DNA of 7,909 nucleotides from Desulfuromusa sp. (GCA_023145655.1 JAGLDI010000132.1:1-7909), one strand, 5' to 3'. Shown: positions 1 to 7,811, numbered from the stretch's first letter. Made by a program: numbers and translations. Notes: generated by a model not told the origin, from the letters alone.

Positions 1-32
1 CTCAGGACTAACTGCTGTTCAGCGGAGAAATG

Positions 33-569
33 ATGATACGGATTATCCTGACCGGTGCAGAATCATCGGGGAAAAGTAGCCTTACCCAATATCTGGGGAA
101 ATTTTTTAACTTTCCTTATGCTCTGGAGTACGCCCGCATTTATCTTGAAAAAAATGGCCCGGAATACGATCTTGAACAACTGAAAGAGATGGCTCGGTTA
201 CATGTAAACTATCAGCAAAAAAAAGTCCCTATCTCTGCACCATGCGGAATTTTTGATACCGATCTCATCAATTATAAAATCTGGACAGAGGAAGTTTTTG
301 GCTGCTGCCCTGCAGAAATCAGTCGTGGCATCGAACAAGAGTCACCCCATGTTTATCTCCTCTGCAAACCCGATCTCCCCTGGGAACCTGATCCACTGCG
401 GGAAAACCGAGAGACTCTACACCACCTCTATCAGCGGCATCTTGATGAAATAATCCGACTCAACCGCCCCTATGAAGTGGTCGAAGGGCTGGGTCGAGAG
501 CGGGAAACTAATGCGGTAGCTGCCCTCTCCCGGCTTTTACAACGACTCACAAAAACAGGGGTAATCTGA
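33..569 (+). CDS. NadR-like AAA/P-loop kinase (nicotinamide riboside kinase family)
   Basis: About 178 residues, similar to the stand-alone version of the C-terminal kinase domain of NadR, which phosphorylates nicotinamide riboside to NMN with ATP in cytoplasmic NAD salvage. Visible marks are a Walker A loop GAESSGKS about residues 8-15, an EYAR.YLEKNG segment about 32-41, a DTDL..YKIWTEEVFG segment about 75-90, and the substrate-side PDLPWEPDPLREN motif about 113-125 followed by Arg-rich residues, all in family order and spacing. Two ATGs lie in tandem (30 and 33). GGAGA at 24-28 sits better for the second, so I start at 33. The first ATG overlaps a TGA (31-33) that could end a gene lying off the window. 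Family assignment is firm; the exact substrate is inferred, since no transporter such as PnuC is visible to support it. Confidence 0.85.
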   Translation: MIRIILTGAESSGKSSLTQYLGKFFNFPYALEYARIYLEKNGPEYDLEQLKEMARLHVNYQQKKVPISAPCGIFDTDLINYKIWTEEVFGCCPAEISRGIEQESPHVYLLCKPDLPWEPDPLRENRETLHHLYQRHLDEIIRLNRPYEVVEGLGRERETNAVAALSRLLQRLTKTGVI

Positions 570-611
570 TCTAAACATTTTTCTTGGTTTTTGTTAATTT
601 ATTCCGTATAA

Positions 612-1273
<662 letters not shown>

Positions 1274-1277
<4 letters not shown>

Positions 1278-1576
1278 AAAAGCTTATCATCCTGATCACG
1301 CTGGCGATCCTTCTCGTATCCTCTAACTCATTCTCTGCTGGTTTTATGAAAGATACTGATCCCAGAGTCCTCGGCCACGTGTTCGGTGAAAGCATCCTCC
1401 GGTTCTCTGCTATGGTAGGAGCTACCAATAACAATATGAGCGTAGATCAACTTGTAGAAATCACTGAAGTACTCATCCGTGCCGGTTACATAGCTGGTAA
1501 ATACGGAGAAGACCTTGAAGATGGGATTCAGAATTACATCAATGCATACGATAAAGCCTACAATAAAGGACGCTAA
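1274..1576 (+). CDS. small secreted protein of unknown function, inside the cheB insert
   Basis: One hundred residues with a clear Sec signal peptide: MKK, a hydrophobic core LIILITLAILLV, then SSNSFSA with likely cleavage after residue 22. This leaves a ~78-residue exported domain, probably alpha-helical, with no cysteine, lipobox or transmembrane segment. AAGGA at 1263-1267 lies six bases before the ATG, a good ribosome-binding site, and the start overlaps the stop of the preceding fragment in ATGA. I do not recognise the family and propose no function. The mature part holds the segment MSVDQLVEITEVLIRAGYIA and an acidic/Tyr-rich end (KYGEDLEDG...YINAYDKAYNKGR). It is the only complete gene in the insert, so it is either cargo or a bystander of a captured fragment. 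Confidence 0.65.
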
Positions 1577-1700
1577 GCTCTTCCCTCTCCCCAACCCTCA
1601 CCGGGCGGTTAACGTCTGCTCCGTGAGGGGTACAGAGCTTCAGGGATTACCGTATGTTTCATGCGGCATGACATGGGGTGATAGTACCTCTTTAGGAGTA
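1575..1700 (+). repeat. cluster of nested and tandem inverted repeats at the right side of the insert
   Basis: Immediately at the end of the small gene, AAGCTCT (1575-1581) is complementary to AGAGCTT (1634-1640) and encloses a second pair, CCCTCAC (1595-1601) with GTGAGGG (1623-1629). The loop contains GTTAAC. Next comes CCGTATG-ttt-CATGCGG (1650-1666), a 7-bp stem with one G-T pair, and then a weaker TAC-c-TC/GG-a-GTA hairpin (1685-1700). There is no T-run, so an ordinary terminator is not obvious. The structures could be end signals of a mobile element or a folded RNA. Confidence 0.45.
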
Positions 1701-1729
1701 GACATATGCACCCGAGTAAAAGGAAATAA
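1694..1729 (+). other. ribosome-binding site and ATG of a beheaded gene at the right junction
   Basis: AGGAG at 1694-1698 is followed, seven bases on, by ATG at 1706-1708. The frame reads only MHPSKRK before TAA at 1727-1729 and crosses the junction with cheB. The spacing is ideal, so this may be the start of a third gene of the inserted fragment, truncated by the join. It may also be chance. It is not in frame with the CheB esterase part. Confidence 0.3.
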
Positions 1730-2504
1730 GATCACGATGAAAGCTCTCGAAGCAGGGGCGGTTGATTTTATCGCTAAACCCATCCGTAACTTCCCTACTG
1801 GATTAAACACAATGTTGACGGAACTACGCTCCAAAGTAAAGATCGCCGCGATAGCCAATCTCTCCTGTTGCGGAGGGGAAAAACCACACCCTCCTGCAGG
1901 AAGGGCAGCGACGACACCTTCCACACTGGCGGAGCCTGACGATAAAATAATTGCTATTGGGGCATCAACCGGAGGGACTGAAGCAATTCGCAAGGTGATT
2001 GAAAAGTTTCCAGTGACCACCCCTGGAACAGTCATCGTCCAACACATGCCGGTTGGTTTCACCAGAATGTTTTCTGAGCGTCTTAATCAACTTTGCCAGA
2101 TGGAGGTCAAAGAAGCGGAACATGGTGATCGGCTTCGCTGTGGACTGATTCTGATTGCACCCGGAGGGAAACAGCTGGAAGTTGTTCGTTCTGACGGGCA
2201 CTATGAAGTTCGACTCGGTAGCACAGAAAAAGTCAGTGGCCACAGCCCCTCTGTCGATGTAATGATGCATTCTGTAGCAAAACATGTGGGGGCAAATGCC
2301 GTTGCCGCCATGCTGACCGGAATGGGTCAGGACGGTGCCGAAGGGATGTTAGCTATGAAACAGGCCGGTGCCCGTTGTATCTCTCAGGATGAAGCCTCTT
2401 CGGTGATTTTTGGCATGCCAAAGGTCGCCTATGAAAAAGGTGGTGCCGAACGACTGGTGCCATTGGACAATATTGCAACATCGCTGTTAAATCTTCTCAC
2501 CTGA
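1722..2504 (+). pseudogene. cheB: cheB 3' part: end of receiver domain plus intact methylesterase domain
   Basis: Resumes at GNKITMKALEAGAVDFIAKP, the last strand and helix of a CheB receiver including the conserved Lys of the AKP motif. A ~50-residue linker with Pro/Ala-rich sequence and the whole CheB methylesterase domain follow. Catalytic Ser (GASTGG, codon 1965), His (QHMP, codon 2043) and Asp (GMGQDGAEG, codon 2331) are all present, as is the usual end PLDNIA. This enzyme normally removes methyl groups from, and deamidates, chemoreceptors in the cytoplasm. Without its own receiver it would be unregulated. The first in-frame ATG is 1737, with AAAGGA at 1719-1724 about 12 bases ahead, so separate translation of a ~255-residue protein is possible. 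The esterase looks less decayed than the receiver. Confidence 0.85.
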
Positions 2505-2522
2505 GTTGAACCACAAAAACAA

Positions 2523-2555
2523 CATGGGTTTAGCCTTGATCGACTAAACCCACGT
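2523..2555. terminator. hairpin terminator between convergent cheB and mlaA
   Basis: TGGGTTTAG (2525-2533) pairs perfectly with CTAAACCCA (2544-2552) around a 10-base loop, and the stem extends by AC/GT with one G-T wobble. On the minus strand the stem is followed by a T-rich run (GTTGTTTTTG), so it reads best as the intrinsic terminator of the mlaA operon. It may also stop transcription from cheB. Confidence 0.7.
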
Positions 2556-2581
2556 CATTGCTATCAAATTCTAAAGTATCG

Positions 2582-3352
2582 TTAATTTTCGACTAAAATC
2601 TTCCGTTGGGCGGTATAGAGCATACGGACCAGATCGTATTCAAAAGGTGAACCGGTTCCATGGTAACGGAAAGGCTGACGTTTTCGCTTATCAACTGCCG
2701 TTAAGGCACTGAAAATCAACCTGATGTCATTATCCTCCATCCAGTCTGACTCAAGCTCCTTGGCAACATAGGTGAAAGCCATTGAATCGACGACAAGTCC
2801 AGCGGTATCACGCAAGTTGGAAGGACCAAAAACCGGCAAGACAAGATAGGGGCCATTGCCGACACCGTAGTGTCCCAGGGTCTGACCAAAATCCTCCGGT
2901 TGTCGACGAATATTCATACTGGTCGCCGGATCCCAGAGCCCTGCAATACCAACCGTGGTATTAATAGCAAAACGGGCCAGAGTGATCCCCGTCGCTTTAA
3001 ATTTCAGCTGCAGGAGGTTGTTGGTAAAGTTACTGAATTCATAGATATTATCGATGAAGTTAGAAACTCGATCCTCAGCATAATCGGGCATGATAAAGGT
3101 GTAAACACCGACAATCGGCAGAAAAATAAACTTGTCGAAATAGTAATTAAAACGGTACACACCACGATTAAAGCCCTCCAACGGATCGCTGACCTCTACT
3201 GCACCCTGCTCAGTATGGACAACATCTTCAAATTGACGCAGAGGAGGTTGAGTGTCGGCGGTATTTTTTGGTATGGTTGAACAGCCGCTCAACAGTAGAA
3301 TACTCAATACGGTCATCAACAGAAGCATTTTCACTTGAATAGATTCAGTCAT
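2582..3352 (-). CDS. mlaA: MlaA/VacJ family outer-membrane lipoprotein
   Basis: About 256 residues. A lipoprotein signal ends in the lipobox LSGC (Cys24), and Ser at +2 predicts outer-membrane sorting. The MlaA domain follows, with DPLEGFNRGVYRFNYYFDK, the NFIDNIYEFSNFTNNLLQ helix, the RFAINTTVGIAGLWDPA segment, EDFGQTLGHYGVGNGPYLVLP and the GPSNLRDTAG motif. MlaA removes mislocalised phospholipids from the outer leaflet of the outer membrane and passes them to the periplasmic Mla pathway. I start at the ATG at 3352 because AGGAGG (3360-3365) lies seven bases ahead of it. A TTG at 3358 is possible but inferior. It begins two bases after the hydrolase stop, with its ribosome-binding site inside the hydrolase gene, so the two are clearly co-transcribed. 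No mlaBCDEF genes are in the window. Confidence 0.93.
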   Translation of the reverse strand: MTESIQVKMLLLMTVLSILLLSGCSTIPKNTADTQPPLRQFEDVVHTEQGAVEVSDPLEGFNRGVYRFNYYFDKFIFLPIVGVYTFIMPDYAEDRVSNFIDNIYEFSNFTNNLLQLKFKATGITLARFAINTTVGIAGLWDPATSMNIRRQPEDFGQTLGHYGVGNGPYLVLPVFGPSNLRDTAGLVVDSMAFTYVAKELESDWMEDNDIRLIFSALTAVDKRKRQPFRYHGTGSPFEYDLVRMLYTAQRKILVEN

Positions 3353-3354
3353 GA

Positions 3355-4644
3355 TCAACCCTCCTGTCCGTCAAAAAAATTAACCATAAAACGGACGACA
3401 TCGGGATGGTTCATATTGCCGCAATGCCCCCCCGTTGGATAAATTTGTGCCCGGTTACCGAAAACTCCGTGCAGGTAATCAACCTCACCAGGCGCCATAA
3501 TGATATCATCCTGATTATGTAACAAACCGATCTTCTTGGAACTGCGGAGGTATTTTTCGATATGATTCAGGCTGAGCTGATCAATCAATTCCTGCTCGGT
3601 AAGATCTGGATTCTTGGCATGGAAATAGGGGTAGAAATACTCATGGAAGTAATCGGTAAATGCAGTTCGAAGTCCAACCATCGCATAGCGGGTCAATGAG
3701 GTTGAATTATTCATCTTAACATTTTTGGGGGTAATATATCCCCCCCCCCGCATCACGTCTGCAGTAAACATCATATCAGCAGAACTTAGCGCAAAGGAGA
3801 GCCCAACCAGTGACGCCAGAAAGTCCTCCCGTGGTGGATGACGCTTGTAAGCCTTATAGATAAAATCTCCACTTAAATCAAAATAGCCCATCTCCGCATA
3901 AAGACTGGAAAAACTTTCGAGAAGGTTCTGGTACCATACATTCAGGTTTTTTATTCCACCAGGAATATTATCATTCAGCAGTTGATCAAGCCTTGAGACC
4001 GAATTATATAAGTTGGCAGGAGGATTGATTAACAGTACCCTCTTAAAATTGAATTGTTTTTCTGTCTCATCAAGCAACGAAATGTAAGCCGATTGAATTC
4101 CGCCAAGGCTGTATCCCGTCAAATAAAAATCGGTCACCTTGACCTTACTTTTCACCTTATCCAGGGCAATTTTCATGACCCGGTAGAGATCTTCAGCGTC
4201 ATCATTAAGGTCACCCGGCACCATTGATTTTGAGGCATTGATGATAAAACTTGAATAGGTGGGTGAAGAGATAGAGATGACATGATAGCCCGCTTGATAA
4301 AAAGCTTTCTGCATATGAATCATCTTGGGTGAATTGTAACGGGCTCCGGTTCCGGCAATAATAAAAATCAGCGGGGCTTCATCCTTCTGGTAGACCAGAG
4401 AGCATTCTAACCCTTGATCATACCAGAAAACATCTGGCACTTTACGCTCGGGAAAGGGGTGGACCCGGAAAACCTTGGTCGGCACTTTCTCAGGCAATTC
4501 AGCCTCATAAACCGCTGGGACTTCCATAACTGTCGCTTCATATGGATTAACATATGGGAAAAAGTATGGCTTTTCCGCAACCGCCGGACCGACCAGCATG
4601 CACATAATAAAAATAGCCAGGGCCAGCAAAAACATTTTTCGCAT
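3355..4644 (-). CDS. exported alpha/beta hydrolase (lipase/esterase-like), unassigned substrate
   Basis: A protein of 429 residues with a Sec signal peptide (MRKMFLLALAIFIMCMLVG then AVA, cleavage near residue 23), so periplasmic or secreted. The core shows an alpha/beta-hydrolase pattern: a likely oxyanion strand IFIIAGTGA at 93-101, the nucleophile elbow GYSLGG with Ser179, an acid in LLHNQDD (Asp379 or Asp380), and the general base His407 in PTGGHCGNM. A long helical insertion around 210-340 could be a lid. AGGAGG just ahead fixes the ATG start. It sits between the TAXI receptor (65-base gap) and mlaA (2-base gap), which suggests a lipid or lipid-derived substrate by association; the sequence does not name one. 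A run of ten G in the coding strand (3740-3749) falls at residues 299-302, before the Asp and His. Confidence 0.8.
   Translation of the reverse strand: MRKMFLLALAIFIMCMLVGPAVAEKPYFFPYVNPYEATVMEVPAVYEAELPEKVPTKVFRVHPFPERKVPDVFWYDQGLECSLVYQKDEAPLIFIIAGTGARYNSPKMIHMQKAFYQAGYHVISISSPTYSSFIINASKSMVPGDLNDDAEDLYRVMKIALDKVKSKVKVTDFYLTGYSLGGIQSAYISLLDETEKQFNFKRVLLINPPANLYNSVSRLDQLLNDNIPGGIKNLNVWYQNLLESFSSLYAEMGYFDLSGDFIYKAYKRHPPREDFLASLVGLSFALSSADMMFTADVMRGGGYITPKNVKMNNSTSLTRYAMVGLRTAFTDYFHEYFYPYFHAKNPDLTEQELIDQLSLNHIEKYLRSSKKIGLLHNQDDIIMAPGEVDYLHGVFGNRAQIYPTGGHCGNMNHPDVVRFMVNFFDGQEG
3740..3749 (-). repeat. G10 homopolymer in the hydrolase coding strand
   Basis: Ten consecutive C on the plus strand, read as CGG-GGG-GGG-GGA (Arg-Gly-Gly-Gly, residues 299-302). 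Gain or loss of a base would frameshift the protein ahead of its catalytic Asp and His. Tracts of this length are the classic substrate for slipped-strand switching, although variation cannot be seen in one sequence. Confidence 0.8.
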
Positions 4645-4709
4645 TATTTCCTCCTGTTTTTATGACATTAAACCCGTTAGAGGCTCGAATATATCGTCTG
4701 TGTAGATGA

Positions 4710-5696
4710 TTACTGAATAAGACCAGTTTCCCGGAAATAACGTGCTGCACCCGAATGCAAGGGGACAATAACATCCTCGGACATCTCCATCCGGTTCAAC
4801 TTGGCAAATGCCGGATGTTGCATCCGGAACAACTTGAGGTTGTCCATCACCTGCTTAACCACCCGGTAAACGGTCTCTTCATCCACATCTGCACGAGTGA
4901 AGAGAATTGACTTGATACCAACGGTTGGAATTGCCCCCTTATCCTCCAACTTATCGTAATACTGCGTGTCAACCGTTGTTGCTGAGAGGTATGGACGGCT
5001 TGCTGCCAAGCCACTAATAAAGGTCTGATCAAATGGGATAATACGGACCTTTCGATCACCCTCTGTCGCTTCCATTACCGAAAGATTGGGATGACCAACC
5101 GTATAAAAATAGGCATCAATATCATCGGCCTGAAGTCTCTCTGATGCTTCGTAGGTAGGGTAATTAAATAGTTCAAGATCCGCCGCCGGATCTATTCCCA
5201 ATTTTTCCAGGACAACCACTGATGTTTCCTCATCACTTGACCCGAAAACACCGATATTGACCCTTTTCCCTTTCAGGTCTTTAGCGATATTGATCTCCGC
5301 ATCCATAGCGGCAATGATAGTGAGATCCTCAACGTATAGCCCCAGGACGGCACGCAAGTTATTTTTTTGTTGACCGTCAAAGTACTCGATACCGTTCGAG
5401 GCAAAGTACAGGAAATTAGCTTGGGAAATCCCGAAATCAACGTCACCTGACAGCACAACATCAATATTTTCAAGCGACCCTTTCGAGGCCTGATTGGCCA
5501 TCCAACCGCCAAACTCATGACGTTTCTTGTTGAACATCTTAGCGACTGCGCCACCGGCACTGTAATAGACACCGTTGATGCCGCCAGTTGTAATGGTTGT
5601 TATCGGTTCAGTGGCGATAGAGGTGGCAGGCAGAGTGTAAACCAGCAACAGAGCAAGAAAAGCACTGCAGACTACCCGAGTCAGAACACGTTTCAT
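4710..5696 (-). CDS. TAXI-family TRAP transporter solute-binding receptor
   Basis: A protein of 328 residues with a Sec signal peptide (cleavage near 26-29, after the PATSIA region). The mature start TTITTGGINGVYYSAGGAVAKMF is typical of TAXI (TRAP-associated extracytoplasmic immunogenic) receptors, as are DVDFGISQANFLYFA, the GLYVEDLTIIA strand, DLKGKRVNIGVFGSSDEET, DIDAYFYTVGHPN and the C-terminal PLHSGAARYFRETG. These periplasmic proteins capture small acids such as glutamate or 2-oxoglutarate for a fused TRAP permease; the ligand here is unknown. AAAGGAGA at 5702-5709 fixes the start. No TRAP permease lies in the window, so the receptor is orphaned here. Instead it heads a probable operon with the exported hydrolase and MlaA. 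Confidence 0.88.
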   Translation of the reverse strand: MKRVLTRVVCSAFLALLLVYTLPATSIATEPITTITTGGINGVYYSAGGAVAKMFNKKRHEFGGWMANQASKGSLENIDVVLSGDVDFGISQANFLYFASNGIEYFDGQQKNNLRAVLGLYVEDLTIIAAMDAEINIAKDLKGKRVNIGVFGSSDEETSVVVLEKLGIDPAADLELFNYPTYEASERLQADDIDAYFYTVGHPNLSVMEATEGDRKVRIIPFDQTFISGLAASRPYLSATTVDTQYYDKLEDKGAIPTVGIKSILFTRADVDEETVYRVVKQVMDNLKLFRMQHPAFAKLNRMEMSEDVIVPLHSGAARYFRETGLIQ

Positions 5697-5740
5697 AGTT
5701 ATCTCCTTTAAAATTTGATTAAATCAGTGAAACGATAACA

Positions 5741-5757
5741 AGATAAAGAGCTTATCT
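5741..5757. promoter_or_regulatory. short inverted repeat in the leader of the TAXI operon
   Basis: AGATAA (5741-5746) and TTATCT (5752-5757) flank five bases, about 45 bp ahead of the TAXI start and upstream of its ribosome-binding site. It could be an operator or a leader hairpin. A 6-bp AT-rich dyad also arises readily by chance. Confidence 0.25.
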
Positions 5758-5895
5758 AATTTTATGGTTGCTGAATGAAAAAGTATCCAGAAAAAAATCT
5801 TCGAAATATCAATAATGGAGGATACGTGATTCTGATCCAAAATCCAAGTAAACTAAAGTTGACGCTCATCTCCAATGTAAATGGAAATCTATATT

Positions 5896-6050
5896 GGCTG
5901 GGTGTTGAAAAACATTTTTGAGGGCTTGAGTGCAAGGCAAAAATTGTCAGAAAAGAGCAATTTACATCCTGTAAATGAGCATTTTGAGACAATTATCAAC
6001 ACAGCAATCGCAACGCAGATAGTTTTTCAACAGCCTGCTAAATGACAGGC
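5896..6050. repeat. MITE/REP-like palindromic repeat with TGTTGAAAAAC ends
   Basis: An 11-bp perfect inverted repeat, TGTTGAAAAAC (5903-5913) and GTTTTTCAACA (6022-6032), with GGCTG/CAGCC-type sequence just outside, encloses an interior that is itself palindromic. AATTGTC (5942-5948) pairs with GACAATT (5988-5994), AAAA with TTTT, and ATTTACA (5960-5966) with TGTAAAT (5970-5976) around a TCC tip. The whole can fold into one long interrupted hairpin. A further GCCTG/CAGGC pair (6033-6037, 6046-6050) joins the right end. No coding capacity is evident. From memory, repeats with these ends and a central TTTACA/TGTAAA tip are dispersed in several proteobacterial genomes. It lies between the TAXI operon promoter region and the 3' end of the lipoprotein gene, where it may also act as a terminator. 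Confidence 0.65.
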
Positions 6051-6102
6051 GCTCCAAGCCTACAGGGTAGATAGGATTCAAAACAGGCAAGGGACTACAA
6101 AT

Positions 6103-6720
6103 TTATTCGAGAAGCTGGCTCTCGTCGAGTTTTTGCACCAGAGCAGGAACAAACCTATTGATTGCTGCTTGTCTTGATCCGCTGACTTTGATTCGTGATA
6201 AATCAGACCAGATCGGCTTATTTCTTTGTACGTCAAAAAGAGTTGTTGCGATAGTAAAGTAGTCAATATCATATTCCCTCACCGGATAAATAACTGATCC
6301 GACATAGACCGTATACCAACCATTCATATACACACCAGTGGCCGCAAAATAAGCCCCATCTGGTTGGTAATTGGCCACCGAGTCCTTCATAATTGAGCGG
6401 GACACCAATACGGTATCAACGTCCAACTGTCTGACTTTTTCTACAACCTCTTCCCGAGTGATTTCTGTCCCGTGTTCCGGCAATACCTTGTAACTTGGAA
6501 TTGCGGCAATACCCAAAGCATTCAGCTTAAGGGTGATAAAGTTTTCATACTGCCTACGCATATAGTCTTGTTCAACAACAGATATGACCAAAACTGTATG
6601 CAGTTTCTTTGCATACGTCGGATCCTTCCATTCATGTATCGTTTTAATTGAAGAACAGGCCGTCAACAAGGTTAAGAGCAACAAGCTGATAATAATTCTT
6701 GGGGGTTGAAACATTCTCAC
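6103..6720 (-). CDS. outer-membrane lipoprotein, DUF4136-like, function unknown
   Basis: About 205 residues from GTG at 6720. The lipobox LTAC has Cys22, with Ser after it, predicting an outer-membrane anchor. The mature part begins SSIKTIHEWKDP. It continues with a KLHTVLVISVVEQDYMRRQYEN strand-helix, ALGIAAIPSYKVLPE, a VRQLDVDTVLVSR strand and a C-terminal ATTLFDVQRNKPIWSDLSRIKV segment, the general plan of DUF4136-type lipoproteins whose role is not established. I prefer GTG 6720 because AAGGA (6729-6733) lies eight bases ahead. ATG 6714 is the alternative, and the frame is open back to 6822, which would bury the signal peptide. It is probably its own transcription unit, since a terminator separates it from the OmpV gene upstream. 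Confidence 0.75.
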   Translation of the reverse strand: MRMFQPPRIIISLLLLTLLTACSSIKTIHEWKDPTYAKKLHTVLVISVVEQDYMRRQYENFITLKLNALGIAAIPSYKVLPEHGTEITREEVVEKVRQLDVDTVLVSRSIMKDSVANYQPDGAYFAATGVYMNGWYTVYVGSVIYPVREYDIDYFTIATTLFDVQRNKPIWSDLSRIKVSGSRQAAINRFVPALVQKLDESQLLE

Positions 6721-6875
6721 GGCACCTATCCTTTTTATCTGGGCAGCTAACATTTTTTTATTATCAGTAATCTCTTCAGCATCTGCAGACAAACTTTTAA
6801 CAACGGCACGATCTCTCAGCACAAAAGATTTTCAAGCCCCTGAATAAAAGCAGGACAATAGATGGGTAAAATGAC

Positions 6876-6911
6876 TCAGGGAACCTGCATTTGAATTTAC
6901 AGGTTCCCTGA
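6876..6911 (-). terminator. strong hairpin terminator after the OmpV-like gene
   Basis: TCAGGGAACCTG (6876-6887) and CAGGTTCCCTGA (6900-6911) form a perfect 12-bp stem with a 12-base loop, 21 bases past the OmpV-like stop. On the minus strand the stem is followed by GTCATTTTA, a short T-rich run. It should insulate the lipoprotein gene downstream. Confidence 0.8.
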
Positions 6912-6932
6912 AATATTACGATCTATAATCAG

Positions 6933-7712
6933 TTAAAATTTATAAGTAGCCATAACCCCAGCCTTAAACTGGTTACTATTACCCTCATCATCAACCAACG
7001 GGCTGTCCTTGGCATCATTCAGCAGAGCAGTATAGCCCAGGATACCAGTTAAACCCCAGCTCTCGCCAAAGGCATAATTGCTAGTCAGATTAATCCCAAA
7101 GTCTTTAAGCCCGGAATCTGCCTTATAGCGATCCAGACCACTACGATCAGCATCTTTCCGATCAACTGAAAAATAGGTATCCATGTAGTCTTTATCGGCA
7201 TAGGTCGAGGAAATACCAACCCGATTCTTGAGCCCCACTGCCGCAAAAGAATAACCCGCAGCAAATGTGGTCAGATAGCCGTCATGCTTGTCAGACGTGT
7301 CAGTGACCCATTGCAGACTGGCATCCCACCCCTCAGCGTTAAAACCACCAAAGGCTCCAGCCTCTAAAGTCGCATCAATTTTTTTCATGTCAGCAACTTT
7401 GTTATTACTGACATCATCATTCCTCTTACCGCGATATTGCAAAACCGGTCCAACACTCCAGGTCTTGCTGGGGACAACATTAGCGCTAAGCTTATTTCCC
7501 ATAAATTTAACAAAATAGCCCTGTTCCCATTTCGCATTAAACATGAGGAGAGGAGCAGCCGTATAGTCTTCTGAACCTTCATAATCTGGGACAGCCACCA
7601 GGCCAGCGCCCATACTCATGTCAACCTCACCGGCCCAGAGTGTTGCAGGTAAACTGAAACAGATTAAGGTGACAAGAAGTAGTGGGATTAATTTGAATTT
7701 AGTTTTTTTCAT
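6933..7712 (-). CDS. MipA/OmpV family outer-membrane protein
   Basis: A protein of 259 residues with a Sec signal peptide (cleavage after LWA, residue 27). A beta-barrel type sequence follows: alternating short strands, many Gly and aromatic residues, and the C-terminal TYKF ending in Phe that is the outer-membrane insertion signature. The start of the mature part, MSMGAGLVAVPDYEGSEDY, with later PLLMFNAKWEQGYFV and GPVLQYRGKRND, is characteristic of MipA/OmpV proteins. MipA scaffolds murein enzymes in E. coli and OmpV-type proteins act in osmotic adaptation or adhesion; the role here is not determined by the sequence. GGAGG four bases before the ATG fixes the start. It has its own promoter region and terminator, so it is probably monocistronic. 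Confidence 0.88.
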   Translation of the reverse strand: MKKTKFKLIPLLLVTLICFSLPATLWAGEVDMSMGAGLVAVPDYEGSEDYTAAPLLMFNAKWEQGYFVKFMGNKLSANVVPSKTWSVGPVLQYRGKRNDDVSNNKVADMKKIDATLEAGAFGGFNAEGWDASLQWVTDTSDKHDGYLTTFAAGYSFAAVGLKNRVGISSTYADKDYMDTYFSVDRKDADRSGLDRYKADSGLKDFGINLTSNYAFGESWGLTGILGYTALLNDAKDSPLVDDEGNSNQFKAGVMATYKF

Positions 7713-7743
7713 ATTGTCCTCCGTTAGGTGTACGGTATGAAAC

Positions 7744-7767
7744 TCTATACTTCGTACAAGTTATAGA
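7744..7767. promoter_or_regulatory. dyad in the leader of the OmpV-like gene
   Basis: TCTATA (7744-7749) and TATAGA (7762-7767) are placed symmetrically about GTAC (7754-7757), giving a 24-base imperfect palindrome 32 bases before the start codon. The size and symmetry fit a dimeric repressor operator or a leader hairpin; no regulator is identified. Confidence 0.3.
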
Positions 7768-7811
7768 ACTACCACAGTCTGGCAAAAGTTCTTCTCATTA
7801 ATTAACAGGTT

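Noticed and set aside
1..33. C-terminal codons of an upstream gene ending at TGA 31-33 (overlapping ATGA)
   Set aside because: The frame is open and the overlap is typical, but another frame is also open across the window start and eleven codons are too few to choose. Not annotated.
1577..1660. Integron cassette attC site around GTTAAC at 1608-1613
   Set aside because: The core motif GTTRRRY and its inverse RYYYAAC do not fit at the needed positions, and the cheB junctions do not show the cassette boundary sequence.
1640..2285. Two minus-strand ORFs (140 and 106 codons) opposite the cheB 3' part
   Set aside because: Antisense shadows of the methylesterase coding sequence, without starts supported by a ribosome-binding site.
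2870..3280. Plus-strand ORF of 136 codons opposite mlaA
   Set aside because: Entirely antisense to a well-supported MlaA gene whose codon pattern explains the open frame.
5762..5992. Minus-strand ORF of 76 codons in the gap
   Set aside because: Half of it lies in the palindromic repeat, and the composition (Phe/Ser-rich) is what AT-rich non-coding DNA gives.
6720..6822. Longer start for the lipoprotein
   Set aside because: It would add 34 mostly polar residues ahead of the signal peptide; the GTG at 6720 or ATG at 6714 places the lipobox normally.
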